From: Smallanthus sonchifolius
Lineage: Eukaryota; Streptophyta; Magnoliopsida; Asterales; Asteraceae
DNA: 64,000 nt
Direction: 5' to 3'
Assembly (NCBI GenBank): GCA_023525975.1
Contig: CM042040.1
Location: 57,567,486-57,631,485 of the forward strand
Shown: positions 11,043 to 21,166 of the stretch, piece after piece
Layout: the number at the start of each line of letters is the position of its first letter
Numbering within the stretch: position 1 is the first letter of the stretch
Notes under the pieces: generated by a model
What the model saw: only the letters and a program-made list of their open reading frames with translations
What the model was told of the DNA's origin: nothing
The model's database searches: none
Made by a program: the position numbers and the translations under genes

Positions 11043-13015
11043 TGTAATCCCCGAGGAATTTCCGTCCTTATCTTAACTTGTCCGGAGTTGTAACTTATTT
11101 AATGTTGGGAATACATTTATACCGTTCAATAAATTTCTTGAATTCTTTTATATACTCATATTTAATTTCATGAATTAATTTATTATTATCTTAATAAATA
11201 AACATATACATTTATAGTTATGATAATACAAACTTATTACAAAAATATTAAAGTATAATTATTAAGTAATAAATTCATTTGAGAAAAATAAGAATTTACA
11301 ATTTAAAAATTTAAATAATTAATGTGAAGTTATAATTTAAAATAAATTTATTACTTTTAAATAACTTATATGAATTTTAAATATTTATAAATTTTCAAGT
11401 CTAATTAAACTTTATAAAAACTTAGGGATTTATTTTATAAAACCTTGAAACTCAAACTTAAATAAAAAAAAAACCTAACTTCTTACATAAAATAATAAAA
11501 CCTGAAAGTCTAAGGACCTAATTTGTAAATTCTGAAACTTTAAATCTAACCTAAAACTAACTTAATGCTGGAAATGAAAACATTTAAAACCTCAGGGACT
11601 TGTTCTGTTGATTTCTAATTCTCCCTTTGCTCAAAACCGATCCCGGGTTCGACTCTGGCGGAAGCCGGTTTTGGAGCCAAGAAATCGATCTCACGACTGA
11701 GGTAATGTCAATCGAAATCGAAACCGGCATTGTGTTCGCGAGACCCAATCGACCCATCTCCCTGTCTTTAATCGAACCATTATGAGCTTATCAATGGCTA
11801 AACCCATAACCGTAGCTTCTTGATTATCGGCGACTCAATCGATTCATTTCCGAATGAATTGGCTATAAATAGCGACTCTAACACGTCGTCGATACACACT
11901 ACAGACTCCCTACGACCTTAGAACCATCCCTACGACCTTAGAACCATCTAATTATTTTTTATCAACTTAATTATAAATACTTTAATCAAAAATATATAAA
12001 TTGTGTCATCTCAACTATTATACATATAATGGCAACCTTAAACAATCTTCTAAATTCCAAAACTTATACAAACTTATCTTCAAACCCCAAACCTTATTAT
12101 CTAGTACAACCTATCTCAAATCCTAGAATTCAAATCTATCTTGTAGGTTTGTTGTGAGTATTCCTCATAATATCCATCCAACTTATCAAACTTAATCATC
12201 TTCAGCTCTACATCCAAGTGAGTTTTCATAGCCCCTTTTTACTGCTTTTGTTTTGGGGTGAAACATGCATTAACTAAACTATCTTATCTACACGATTCAT
12301 TAACTTGATTCTATGCTATGTTCTACATGCTTTATATCTTTAGCTATTTGGTGACCATTGCATGAATGCATGCCAGTACGTTCATTAACTTGTGTTGCAA
12401 GCCTAAGGTAGTACCTAACATGATCATTTATAGGGGAAACCGAAACTAAACTAAACTTACCACATAACCTTGGCGGGTTGTTGTTGGTGTGAACCATCAT
12501 CATGGGTGTATCTCCTCATGTTGGATGTGAACTATTGTCATGGGTGTATCTCCCCATGTGAACTAAAAAACTTCGGGTGTTATCTAACCTTTTTTATCAA
12601 AACGGCAATCCGTGGGATTGTGGCAGCTATATTTCATTACCAGGGTTGAACTGTACGCTTGGAGCCTTATGTGTTATTATATATGCTTTAGATCTGCATT
12701 AGAATCTTTTGAATCGTAAACTTTATCTAAACTTTGGTATTGGTGTCAAAACCTATGTTGCTCACCAACTACTTGTAGTTGACTTTTACTCGCATGTTTC
12801 AGGTGCTCCTGCTTAAGGCTCTTGCTGCTCACGTAGGACTTGGACCTAGAAAATAAACTGGAACTTATGTTATGTTAAATCTTGTCTTTTCATTATTCTT
12901 GTAACGGATCATTTAATATGATTAATAAATATCTTCGCATTAATTAGATGATCATGAGCTTTTGAACAACCGTGTCAGCCCCGGCGTTTAATCCGCCGCC
13001 GGCTGGGGTGTGACA
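11043..13015 (+). repeat. 3' LTR of the young chromovirus, internally deleted (1,973 bp)
   Basis: It matches the 5' LTR closely except that the part matching about 4001-4828 is missing. At the junction the 20-base word CCTACGACCTTAGAACCATC stands twice in tandem (11909-11928 and 11929-11948), while the 5' LTR has it once. The lost part includes the first donor-like site and a tRNA-like block, but not the TATA box. Confidence 0.95.
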
Positions 13016-13090
13016 GTTGTCCTATCGAAACTAGTTGTTTCGATAAAAGTTGTTCAATCGAAACTAGTTACTGTTTTAGTTTCGATTCCG
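13016..13090 (+). other. Copia 5' leader, right part
   Basis: The leader resumes after the Gypsy insertion, with GTTGT at 13016-13020 as the right target duplication. It has three more TCGAAACTA-type words, one of them a facing pair (13025-13043). Confidence 0.8.
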
Positions 13091-13095
13091 AATAT

Positions 13096-15645
13096 TATGG
13101 CCACTTCAAGTTCAACGGAACATTCTGGGTTGTGTCCACAAGAGAGTTTGATGACTGGACTAAAAAGATGAAGCTTTTATTTCAATTTCACGATTATACA
13201 TTGTTGAGTTCTATCACCGATGGCCCCCACAAGCCCGTAACTACCACTGCTGATGTTCAACGTCCTAAGTTAGTATCTGAGTATGATGAGAAAGATCTTG
13301 CCTTGATTGCCCGAGACAACAAGGCATACGGGACTATTGCCATGGCTCTTCCTATGGATATTTTCAACATCTTTGCCAAGTACACAACTGCCAAAGACTT
13401 ATGGGCTGCATTGTGCACAAGATATGAGGGAAGTGAGGATGTCAAGGAAAGCAAAAGTGATATGATCAAGAAACAATATGCGATGTTCAGCAGTGTAAGG
13501 GGAGAATCAATAGCTGATTTGATCAACCGTTTCTCAAGCATTGTATCAAGGTTGAAGGTAATGGGAGTTGAGTACCCTACTCTTGATCTAAACAAGAAAC
13601 TCCTATATTCTCTTCCTGAGGAATGGAATATGTATCGAATCATGATCAAAAAGACTGAGAATCTGAGTGCTCTGTCTCAACAGGAAGTCTATAGCATTCT
13701 TGAATCTTATGAAATTGAGATTAAGAAGGGAGCAGTCACCCCGTCAAATCAGTCTGGAAACATAGCTCTAATTGCTGGATCAATCTCATCCGGTAGCCCA
13801 TACTTTCAGACTGATGTCCCTCCTTCAGCTGCTGTAATTAATTCTACCAGCTCCTCTGCTCCTCAAAAGACTGTCACCATGATTCCTGATGATTATGTCC
13901 CAATCATGACTGCTTTCATGTCATGCTATGATACACTGATTTCTGGAAATCTAACACCGGTTAGCTTTCAACCTGATGACCTGGAGCAGATTAATCCTGA
14001 TGATTTGGAGAAAATGGACATTGATTGGTGCATGGTCATGTTGACCTTAAGAGCCAAAAGATTCATCAAAAGAACTGGCATAGACAGATTCAAGCAGGGA
14101 AAGACACTTGGGTTTGATATCAAGAAGGTGAGATGCTACAATTGTGATCAGCTGGGTCACTTTGCCAGAAACTGCAAGGAGCCGTCCTCCAAGGATCATC
14201 AAGAAAAGAAGATTTCCTCTGGAAAACAAGCTGCCAATCCTCCAAAGACAAACACATCTTCAAGTTCCACAGCTCTTGTGTGTCAAACTGATGGACATTA
14301 TCATTGGGGAGACCAAGCTGAGGAAGCTGCTGATAAAGCCTTGATGGCTGATGTGGAGGACATGGGCAAGTGTGTCATGATTGAACATGCTGAGGATCTC
14401 ACTGCTATGCCTGCTGAGGTTATTTCTAAACTGTGTAATTCTAGATCTTGCTTGAATGACATTCAAAAATACAGATTCATCAATCAAGCCTTGATTGATG
14501 AACGAAATCATATTAAGGTGATGTATGACTCTGTGGCCAAAAATGAGAAACTTTACCTAAAGAAAATTCATGATATTTCTGGTGAAAATCGCTCTTTAAT
14601 TGTGCAACTCAATACTCAAACCATTAATAATACAATCTTAACTGAAAGAGTCCAAAAGGCAGAAAAAGCCAAATTACAGGTTGACCACATGGATATGGAT
14701 CAGAAAATTCTGTTTGGAATAATTGATAAACAATTTAATAGAAAAGGCACAGAAGGTCTTGGGTATAACTCTCATCCACCTCCTTATTCTAAATCAGGGA
14801 GATTTTCTGATATGCCAACTCCACATGTTTCCACACCTTTTGTTTGCACATTATCTCCTGATGATTACATTACATCATCTGATTCTGACAGTTTTGCTTC
14901 TTGTGCAGAATCTAATTGTGTAAATTCCGAAGATGATTGTGATGAGAGTACCAATGACAGAACTATTTTAAAAGAACTTGAGTCGGATGAATGTAATAAT
15001 ATGTCCATGTCTAAACTAAATATTTGTGAACACGTTGAAAACTTGTATTTTGATTCTATGCCTGCTGAGCATACGGGTTTGGGATATGATGTTTCTAAAT
15101 TTAAAAATGCTTTGCCTTTTGTTCCTAAATCTTTTAATGTTATGCCATGTGTTACCAAGTTTAAAAGTGCAGGAATTATTGTGAATGATGTACCACGTGA
15201 AACCATGAGCAACATGGACTTTTTCAGATTAAAGGAAGCACATCGTCTTCAAGACAAAGTTATTGATGAGAGAACCATCTCATGTTCAGATTCCTCAACA
15301 TCACAATCATCTTCATCGTGTGATGACTATTATCAGGCTAAGATATCTTGTGAAAACGTTTGTTTTAGTTGTGGTGCCTCAAATCACGTTTCAAAAAGTT
15401 GTAAATTGACAACCACAAATTCTAATGAAGAATCACCTTCCAAAAGTTCATTAAATTCATATGTGTTGCCTAAGTCTTCTCACAGTAGGAAATCTAGGCA
15501 TAAAAGAATTAAAAATGCTAAAAACTATTTAAAACGAACTTGGAAAATTAAAAATAATGTTCTATTTGATGACCATGCTTCATCAAAGGATGGTTGTAAT
15601 TCTGATTCCAATGAGAGGTCATATCCTGACACTAAAATCTCTTGA
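13096..15645 (+). CDS. gag: Copia (SIRE-type) Gag with long C-terminal extension
   Basis: Gag builds the virus-like particle. The gag-like sequence already runs in frame from about 13,096 (GHFKFNG), but no ATG precedes it in this frame; the first in-frame ATG is at 13168. A nearby ATG at 13097 is in another frame. The start is therefore lost or unclear. A UBN2-type gag domain covers about residues 1-215 from 13132 (including DLWAALCTRYEG and LNKKLLYSLPEEWN). A CX2CX4HX4C knuckle, CYNCDQLGHFARNC, is at about residue 334. A further 500 residues follow, acidic and Ser/Asn-rich, with a second knuckle (CFSCGASNH...) near residue 744. It ends with TGA at 15643-15645, and pol opens in another frame. 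The double-knuckle extension is shared with the second Copia element at 56,690. Confidence 0.85.
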   Translation, partial: YGHFKFNGTFWVVSTREFDDWTKKMKLLFQFHDYTLLSSITDGPHKPVTTTADVQRPKLVSEYDEKDLALIARDNKAYGTIAMALPMDIFNIFAKYTTAKDLWAALCTRYEGSEDVKESKSDMIKKQYAMFSSVRGESIADLINRFSSIVSRLKVMGVEYPTLDLNKKLLYSLPEEWNMYRIMIKKTENLSALSQQEVYSILESYEIEIKKGAVTPSNQSGNIALIAGSISSGSPYFQTDVPPSAAVINSTSSSAPQKTVTMIPDDYVPIMTAFMSCYDTLISGNLTPVSFQPDDLEQINPDDLEKMDIDWCMVMLTLRAKRFIKRTGIDRFKQGKTLGFDIKKVRCYNCDQLGHFARNCKEPSSKDHQEKKISSGKQAANPPKTNTSSSSTALVCQTDGHYHWGDQAEEAADKALMADVEDMGKCVMIEHAEDLTAMPAEVISKLCNSRSCLNDIQKYRFINQALIDERNHIKVMYDSVAKNEKLYLKKIHDISGENRSLIVQLNTQTINNTILTERVQKAEKAKLQVDHMDMDQKILFGIIDKQFNRKGTEGLGYNSHPPPYSKSGRFSDMPTPHVSTPFVCTLSPDDYITSSDSDSFASCAESNCVNSEDDCDESTNDRTILKELESDECNNMSMSKLNICEHVENLYFDSMPAEHTGLGYDVSKFKNALPFVPKSFNVMPCVTKFKSAGIIVNDVPRETMSNMDFFRLKEAHRLQDKVIDERTISCSDSSTSQSSSSCDDYYQAKISCENVCFSCGASNHVSKSCKLTTTNSNEESPSKSSLNSYVLPKSSHSRKSRHKRIKNAKNYLKRTWKIKNNVLFDDHASSKDGCNSDSNERSYPDTKIS

Positions 15646-15691
15646 CTGAAACAATATTGGTCAAATCGTATAAATGGTTCGTTGTGTATAG

Positions 15692-18600
15692 GGTCAATCA
15701 AGAAGAACCGGCGATAACATCTGGCATGTAGATAATGGATGTTCAAGACATATGACTGGGCACTTTAACTTGCTGCAAGATTATCATCAAATTGATGGAG
15801 AGTATGTTGCTTTTGCTGGAAACCCAAGAGGAGGAAAGATTGAAGGACAAGGAACAGTATCAAATGGAGTAAATAGTCTGGAATTTGTCAACTTTGTTAC
15901 TCAGTTGAAATACAATCTGATGAGTGTTTCACAGATTTATGACAAGGACTTTTGTGCCTTATTCAATTCAAAAGAATGTCTTATCTTGAAGCCGGGAGTG
16001 GTGATTCCGGAAGAACTTATTCTCATGCGTGCTCCCAGAAGATACAACACATATAGCTTGGATATGAACAACCCATCGGGCATTGAATCGTGTTTTCTCT
16101 CAAAGGCTTCTAAAGATGAATCTTTCCTATGGCATAAGAGGTTGGGACATGTCAGTTTCAAAACAATGAATCGACTGGTTCGAGGCAACCTAGTCACTGG
16201 ATTACCTCTCAAAGATTTCACTCCTATAGAACACTGTATCTCATGTTCCAAAGGAAAACAGCACAAATCTTCACATAAGCCTAAATCCACCAATTCCATT
16301 GACTCTCCTCTCCAATTGCTTCACATGGATCTTTTTGGTCCGGTGAATGTCATGAGTCTTGGACGAAAGTCATACTGTCTGGTGGTAACAGATTACTTTT
16401 CTCGATTCACTTGGGTGTTTTTCTTAGCCAAGAAAGATGAGACGCCAGGGATTTTAAAAACCTATCTGCTTCAAATTGAGAACCTTTTCAATCTAAGTGT
16501 GAAGACTATTCGCAGCGATCATGGAACAGAATTCAAAAATGCAACTCTTGATTCCTTCTGTGAAAGCAAAGGAATTTCTCAACAATTTAGTGCACCTCGT
16601 ACTCCTCAACAAAACGGTGTAGCTGAAAGAAGAAACCGCACTTTAATTGAAGCTGCACGAACTATGATTGTTGACTCTAAGCTTCCCGTGACTTTCTGGG
16701 CTGAGGCGGTCAACACTGCATGTTTTGTGCAAAATCGGGTTCTTATCACTAAAAGTTGCAACAAGACACCTTATGAGATCATGTACAAGCGCAAGCCAGT
16801 TATTGATTTCTTCAGAAAATTTGGGTGTGTATGCACAATGCTAAACACTTCAGATCAGCTCAACAAGTTTGAAGCCAAAGCTGATGAATGCTATTTTGTT
16901 GGTTACTCATCCAATCAACGTGCTTTTCGTGTCTACCATAAGAAGAAAAGGATAATGATGGAGTCCACTGATATCAATTGGCATGAAAACAATCATACGG
17001 ACGCAGGAGACGGTCCCAATTGGCTCTTTGACGTCGATTCAGTTTTTAAGTCATTTAATCTTCCTGATTTCTCTATTAAATCAACTCATGCTAATCCTTA
17101 CTTCTCTGTGAACAATCTAGGGAACATAAATGATCAAGGCTCTTCCTCATCTGCTCAGGTTGAAATTCCTGTGGTTGCTAATGCTGAATCTAATATGGAG
17201 TCTTCCGGTTCTGGTGCAACAAGTGAAACTGTTGAAGACAACTCCATTCCAATAGTAGATGTTGCACCACAATCACCTGCTGAAGATCCTATTAATGATA
17301 TTGTCGATCCTCCTGCTGAAAATCTTACCAGTTTGGAAGAAGTCGTGAAAGAAGATGAAATTCCTCAACTGCGAATTCACAAGATTCATCCCACCAATAA
17401 CATCATTGGACCACTCAATGTGGGTGTTAGTACCCGAAGTGCCTGTGAAGCATTTGAAAACAGCATGTTTTCTTACTTCATCTCTCAAGCTGAACCAAAG
17501 AACATCAAAGCAGCTCTTCTAGAAAACAGCTGGGTGGAAGCAATGCAGGAAGAGCTACAACAATTCTCAAAGCTGCATGTGTGGAATTTGGTAGATCTTC
17601 CCAAGAACAAAGTTCCAATCGGCACTCGTTGGGTTTTTCGCAACAAAAAGGATGAAGGCGGCACTGTGATTCGAAATAAAGCTCGTCTGGTGGTTCAAGG
17701 TTTCTATCAAGAAGAAGGGATTGACTATGAGGAAGTCTTTGCACCAGTGGCTCGTTTGGAAGCCATCCGAATGTTTCTTGCCTATGCAGCCTACATGGAC
17801 TTCACCGTCCATCAAATGGATGTCAAAAGCGCATTTTTGTATGGCAAAGTTCAAGAGGAAGTATATGTCAAGCAGCCGTCGGGTTTCATTGATCCTAATT
17901 TTCCAGACCGTGTTTACAAGTTAGACAAAGCATTGTACGGTCTTCACCAAGCACCTCGTGCGTGGTATGAAACTTTATCAAAGCATCTGCTTGAAAATGG
18001 TTTCACACGAGGAGCAATTGACCAAACTTTGTTCAAACGGAAGGATGAAAAGGATACAATCATGGTGCAAATTTATGTGGATGATATCATTTTTGGATCT
18101 ACAAATTCCCGTCTTTGCAAAGAATTTGAAGAAGTGATGCGATCTAAGTTTGAAATGAGCTCCATGGGGGAAATGAAGTTCTTTTTGGGACTACATGTTG
18201 ATCAGTCTGAGTCAGGAATCCTTATCCGTCAACAAAAATACGTAAAAGAAATCTTGACCAAGTTCAAAATGGTTGATTCCCATCCGGTAAAAACTCCTGT
18301 GGAAGTTCGACATTATTTGACTCCTGATGTGGATGGTGAAAGCGTTGATCAGCATCTCTATCGCTCTATGATAGGATCTCTCATGTATCTCACGGCTAGC
18401 AGACCCGACATCATGTTTGCAGTGTGCTTGTGTGCACGTTTTCAGGCTAATCCTAAACTCTCTCATTTATCTGCTGTCAAACGTATTTTTAGATACTTAA
18501 GGTATAAGCCAAAATTAGGTCTGTGGTATCCTAAAACTGACTTGTTTGATCTTGTGGCTTATTCAGATTCAGACTACAGGGGTTGCAACTTAGACCGAAA

Positions 18601-19018
18601 ATCCACTTCTGGAGGTTGTCAATTCCTTGGCAACCGCCTTGTCTCATGGCAATGTAAGAAACAATCAACCGTTTCCCAATCCACCGCCGAAGCCGAATAC
18701 ATTGCCGCAGCCCTCTGTTGTTCCCAAGTCAGATGGATACACCATCAGATGCTTGACTATGGAATCACATTCCATGAGACACCCATTCTGTGTGACAACA
18801 CTGCTGTTCCCCATATCACCAAAAACCCCGTTCAGCATTCCAAAACAAAACACATTGAAATCAAACATCATTTTATCCGTGATTATGTGGAAAAGAAGCA
18901 TATTCAAATTGTTGAAGTCAAAACTAATAAACAAACCGTAGACATCTTCACAAAGGCTTTTGACTCTACCAGATTTGCCCAACTGGTGGAGATGCTTGGA
19001 ATGATCAACTTTCAGTAA
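15692..19018 (+). CDS. pol: Copia (SIRE-type) Pol: protease end, integrase, reverse transcriptase, RNase H
   Basis: The frame is open from 15692; the first ATG is at 15752, inside the protease motif, so this part must be made as a fusion or by recoding. The protease active site reads VDNGCSRHMTG, with Asn where DSG is usual. Integrase: HHCC module (LWHKRLGH, then HCISCSKGKQH), then catalytic D, D, E in HMDLFGP, RSDHGTEF and NGVAERRN (about residues 192, 256 and 293 from 15752). Reverse transcriptase: RWVFRNKKDEGG, QMDVKSAFLYG and the catalytic YVDDIIFGS (about 776). RNase H: AYSDSDYRGC, STAEAEY and DNTAVPH. The frame is unbroken to TAA at 19016, full length for the family. The enzyme part looks intact except for the protease residue. 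Confidence 0.93.
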   Translation, partial: GQSRRTGDNIWHVDNGCSRHMTGHFNLLQDYHQIDGEYVAFAGNPRGGKIEGQGTVSNGVNSLEFVNFVTQLKYNLMSVSQIYDKDFCALFNSKECLILKPGVVIPEELILMRAPRRYNTYSLDMNNPSGIESCFLSKASKDESFLWHKRLGHVSFKTMNRLVRGNLVTGLPLKDFTPIEHCISCSKGKQHKSSHKPKSTNSIDSPLQLLHMDLFGPVNVMSLGRKSYCLVVTDYFSRFTWVFFLAKKDETPGILKTYLLQIENLFNLSVKTIRSDHGTEFKNATLDSFCESKGISQQFSAPRTPQQNGVAERRNRTLIEAARTMIVDSKLPVTFWAEAVNTACFVQNRVLITKSCNKTPYEIMYKRKPVIDFFRKFGCVCTMLNTSDQLNKFEAKADECYFVGYSSNQRAFRVYHKKKRIMMESTDINWHENNHTDAGDGPNWLFDVDSVFKSFNLPDFSIKSTHANPYFSVNNLGNINDQGSSSSAQVEIPVVANAESNMESSGSGATSETVEDNSIPIVDVAPQSPAEDPINDIVDPPAENLTSLEEVVKEDEIPQLRIHKIHPTNNIIGPLNVGVSTRSACEAFENSMFSYFISQAEPKNIKAALLENSWVEAMQEELQQFSKLHVWNLVDLPKNKVPIGTRWVFRNKKDEGGTVIRNKARLVVQGFYQEEGIDYEEVFAPVARLEAIRMFLAYAAYMDFTVHQMDVKSAFLYGKVQEEVYVKQPSGFIDPNFPDRVYKLDKALYGLHQAPRAWYETLSKHLLENGFTRGAIDQTLFKRKDEKDTIMVQIYVDDIIFGSTNSRLCKEFEEVMRSKFEMSSMGEMKFFLGLHVDQSESGILIRQQKYVKEILTKFKMVDSHPVKTPVEVRHYLTPDVDGESVDQHLYRSMIGSLMYLTASRPDIMFAVCLCARFQANPKLSHLSAVKRIFRYLRYKPKLGLWYPKTDLFDLVAYSDSDYRGCNLDRKSTSGGCQFLGNRLVSWQCKKQSTVSQSTAEAEYIAAALCCSQVRWIHHQMLDYGITFHETPILCDNTAVPHITKNPVQHSKTKHIEIKHHFIRDYVEKKHIQIVEVKTNKQTVDIFTKAFDSTRFAQLVEMLGMINFQ

Positions 19019-20070
19019 ATTGTGTAAATAATTTTTTTTAATTAATTCTGTTTAAATTGTCTAAGAAAATTCTGAAAAGATTTTATTTTTATGTACAGTA
19101 TCCACGCAAATATTTTGGGGGAGAAATATAATATTTTAATATTAAAAAGAATTGCTGTGTATATAATCTTACCAAAAAAAAATTGAATCTGACCTTTAAG
19201 AAATGATAGTGTCTGATCTCATCTCTTGGACATGGAATAGACCAAAAGCGATGGTGTTTACTAAGGTACAGCTGGTAGGCCCGACATATGGTTAAAACTT
19301 GTAAGTAGTGTGAAAACCTAATATATATCTCATACTTGTGTGTTTGAATCCATTATTGAAACATCTAACCCATTTTTATATCTAAGAAAACCGATTCAAT
19401 CAGATACAGGCTTACGTATTGGATTCCTATTCATACGCCAAGTGACCGTCAATATAACGATATTTACCACCGATGACCCCGTATATTTTGCTTACGCAAA
19501 GATCTCGGGTGCTCATCCTTTTCCCATCCACTTGGATGATTTGACCCCGTCTGTTTTGCTTACGCAAAGATCTCGGGTGTTCAACATTTTTCTATCCGCT
19601 TGGATAATTTTACGACTTCTTCTGTTGTGCTTACGCAAAGATCTAGAATGCTCGTACCTTTTTAATATCTACTTGGATATATTTTATTTTAATTTTCTAA
19701 ATCCACTTGGATATCTTATTTTATTTTGGTGGTACCTTGACATTACTAAGACGGTACCTTGGTTAATCAGAAAGAGATGATAGGATGAAGATGGGTACTT
19801 CTTGAGGATTGATAGGTTTTCAAAATCATTTTATTTTAATATGTGGGGTACACCTTGTATATTGCTTAAATGGTACCTTCTAATTACATGAAATCTTTGT
19901 ACAAACAAATGTTCGGGTTTACTTTGCACAAATACCAGCTATCTTCAGGGACTCACAGTAGTGAATTGCAAAAGGAAGTGTTTCAAAAGACTTACCAGAT
20001 CTGATCTCATGTTGGATCTTTTTCAAGAAGAAAAGTGTAAATATCTTGTGTATAATTTTATTTATTAAAT
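19019..20070 (+). other. Non-coding spacer after Copia pol, with a 70-bp tandem repeat
   Basis: A purine run, TTTTGGGGGAGA, stands at 19113-19124, about 95 bases after the pol stop; a matching run follows pol in the second Copia element. From about 19466 to 19690 a unit containing GCTTACGCAAAGATCT occurs three times with a period near 70 bases (19490, 19558, 19629). Open frames here are short and repeat-derived; I do not call a gene. Confidence 0.6.
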
Positions 20071-20268
20071 ATCGAAACTAGTTGTACATATCGAAACTAC
20101 TTTGACCTATCGAAACTAGTTGTACATATCGAAACTAATTTGAACTATCGAAACTACTTTGAACTATCGAAACTAGTTGTACATATCGAAACTAATTTGA
20201 ACTATCGAAACTACTTTGTGCATATCGAAACTAGTTTGTCCTATCGAAACTACTTGTTTCGACAGGGG
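20071..20268 (+). repeat. Array of ten ATCGAAACTA words upstream of the env-like ORF
   Basis: Ten copies of TATCGAAACTA, spaced about 19 bases apart and all in the same direction, end with one reversed GTTTCGA. The spacers alternate among a few forms (GTTGTACA, TTTGAAC, TTTGACC). The word also fills the LTR and leader. It is not a CRISPR array: this is eukaryotic DNA and the spacers are short and repeated. Confidence 0.9.
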
Positions 20269-20457
20269 CATTTTTGTCTTTTGTCTCACGAAAATTAAAA
20301 GCCTTCATAAGCAATCCCTCCCTTCATACTGTGATTCACTCGACTTTTTCAAACCCTCTTCGTCTTCTCTGTCATTCACAAAATCTCTCAAACCATCGGT
20401 CTGAGTTGCAAGATATCAGCTGATTTCCCCCGTTGTCACTATCGTCTCCATCATCAG

Positions 20458-20696
20458 GTAACGTCTCACTAATTCATTTTGGATGATTTTTGCAAATCGG
20501 CAGACCTAGGATTTCAAAGTTTAAAAATTTGTTCGACTAAATCTTCATAATAACAGTCGTTTTTGTGCTTATCCGTGTTTGCATACATCTCTATCATCTT
20601 TGAACTCACGATTAATGTGTATTATTGCAGATAACAGTCTCACAATCAGTAAGATGAAGTTCCGTCACTTACAGGCCACTCTAAACCCTTCATTAA

Positions 20697-20735
<39 letters not shown>

Positions 20736-21164
20736 TCTGAGTATAATGAATCAGAGGGGTTTGGGTTTCAAAACCAAGTAGTTTCGACAAAGGGGTTCAA
20801 CATTTTAAAAAAAAAAAATTCTCAAAAGTTTTTCAATCGAAACTACTAGTTTCGACACCCAAACTTGCCCTAGTATCTCTGATCGAAACTAGATAGTTTC
20901 GATAAGTTTATCTCCATCGAAACTAGTTGTTTCGACAGTGTTGATTTAAAAAAAAATTTCTAAGTGTTGATCAAAGCTTATAGTCTCTATCGAAACTACT
21001 TGTTTCGATAAAGCTGTTTGTTAAATTAACTAAGTTCATCTCAAATCGAAACTAGTTGTTTCGACAGTTAGGACTTCAAAATTTTTCTAAGTATTAATAT
21101 ACCTTGTTTCGATTAAGTATTTTCAGAAATCTTACTTATTGTGCAAAATTAATGAGTTTTACAG
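20458..21164 (+). other. Possible leader intron(s) before the env-like ORF
   Basis: A CT-rich stretch (20,290-20,457) ends in CAG|GTAACG at 20458. TTGCAG ends at 20630, ATCA|GTAAGA follows at 20649, and TTTTACAG ends at 21164, two bases before the env-like ATG at 21167. These look like donor and acceptor sites that could remove one 707-base intron or two smaller ones. The interval also contains a (TA)n array (20,702-20,732) and about a dozen more TCGAAACTA-type words (20,780-21,110). The splicing is inference. Confidence 0.45.
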
Positions 21165-21166
21165 GT

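Larger units (their letters stand above)
3116..13015 (+). mobile_element. Young Tekay-like chromovirus (Ty3/Gypsy) nested in the Copia leader
   Basis: Boundaries are TGTAATCC at 3116 and GTGTGACA at 13015, flanked by GTTGT at 3111-3115 and 13016-13020. It has two LTRs, a PBS, gag with two zinc knuckles, pol (protease, reverse transcriptase, RNase H, integrase), a chromodomain-like tail and a polypurine tract. The MPPRR-type gag start and the C-terminal tail fit chromoviruses of the Tekay/Del group. The LTRs differ at only about a dozen aligned positions, but the 3' LTR has lost about 0.8 kb. Gag and pol are out of frame with each other, and pol carries a nonsense codon, so this copy is probably non-autonomous. 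Confidence 0.95.

Noticed and set aside
19340..19780. 146-residue protein between pol and the env-like ORF
   Set aside because: The frame is made of the 70-base tandem repeats and has no recognisable domain.
20071..20268. Regular repeat-spacer array resembling a CRISPR
   Set aside because: The context is a plant retrotransposon, the spacers are about 8-9 bases and themselves repeated, and no cas gene is near.
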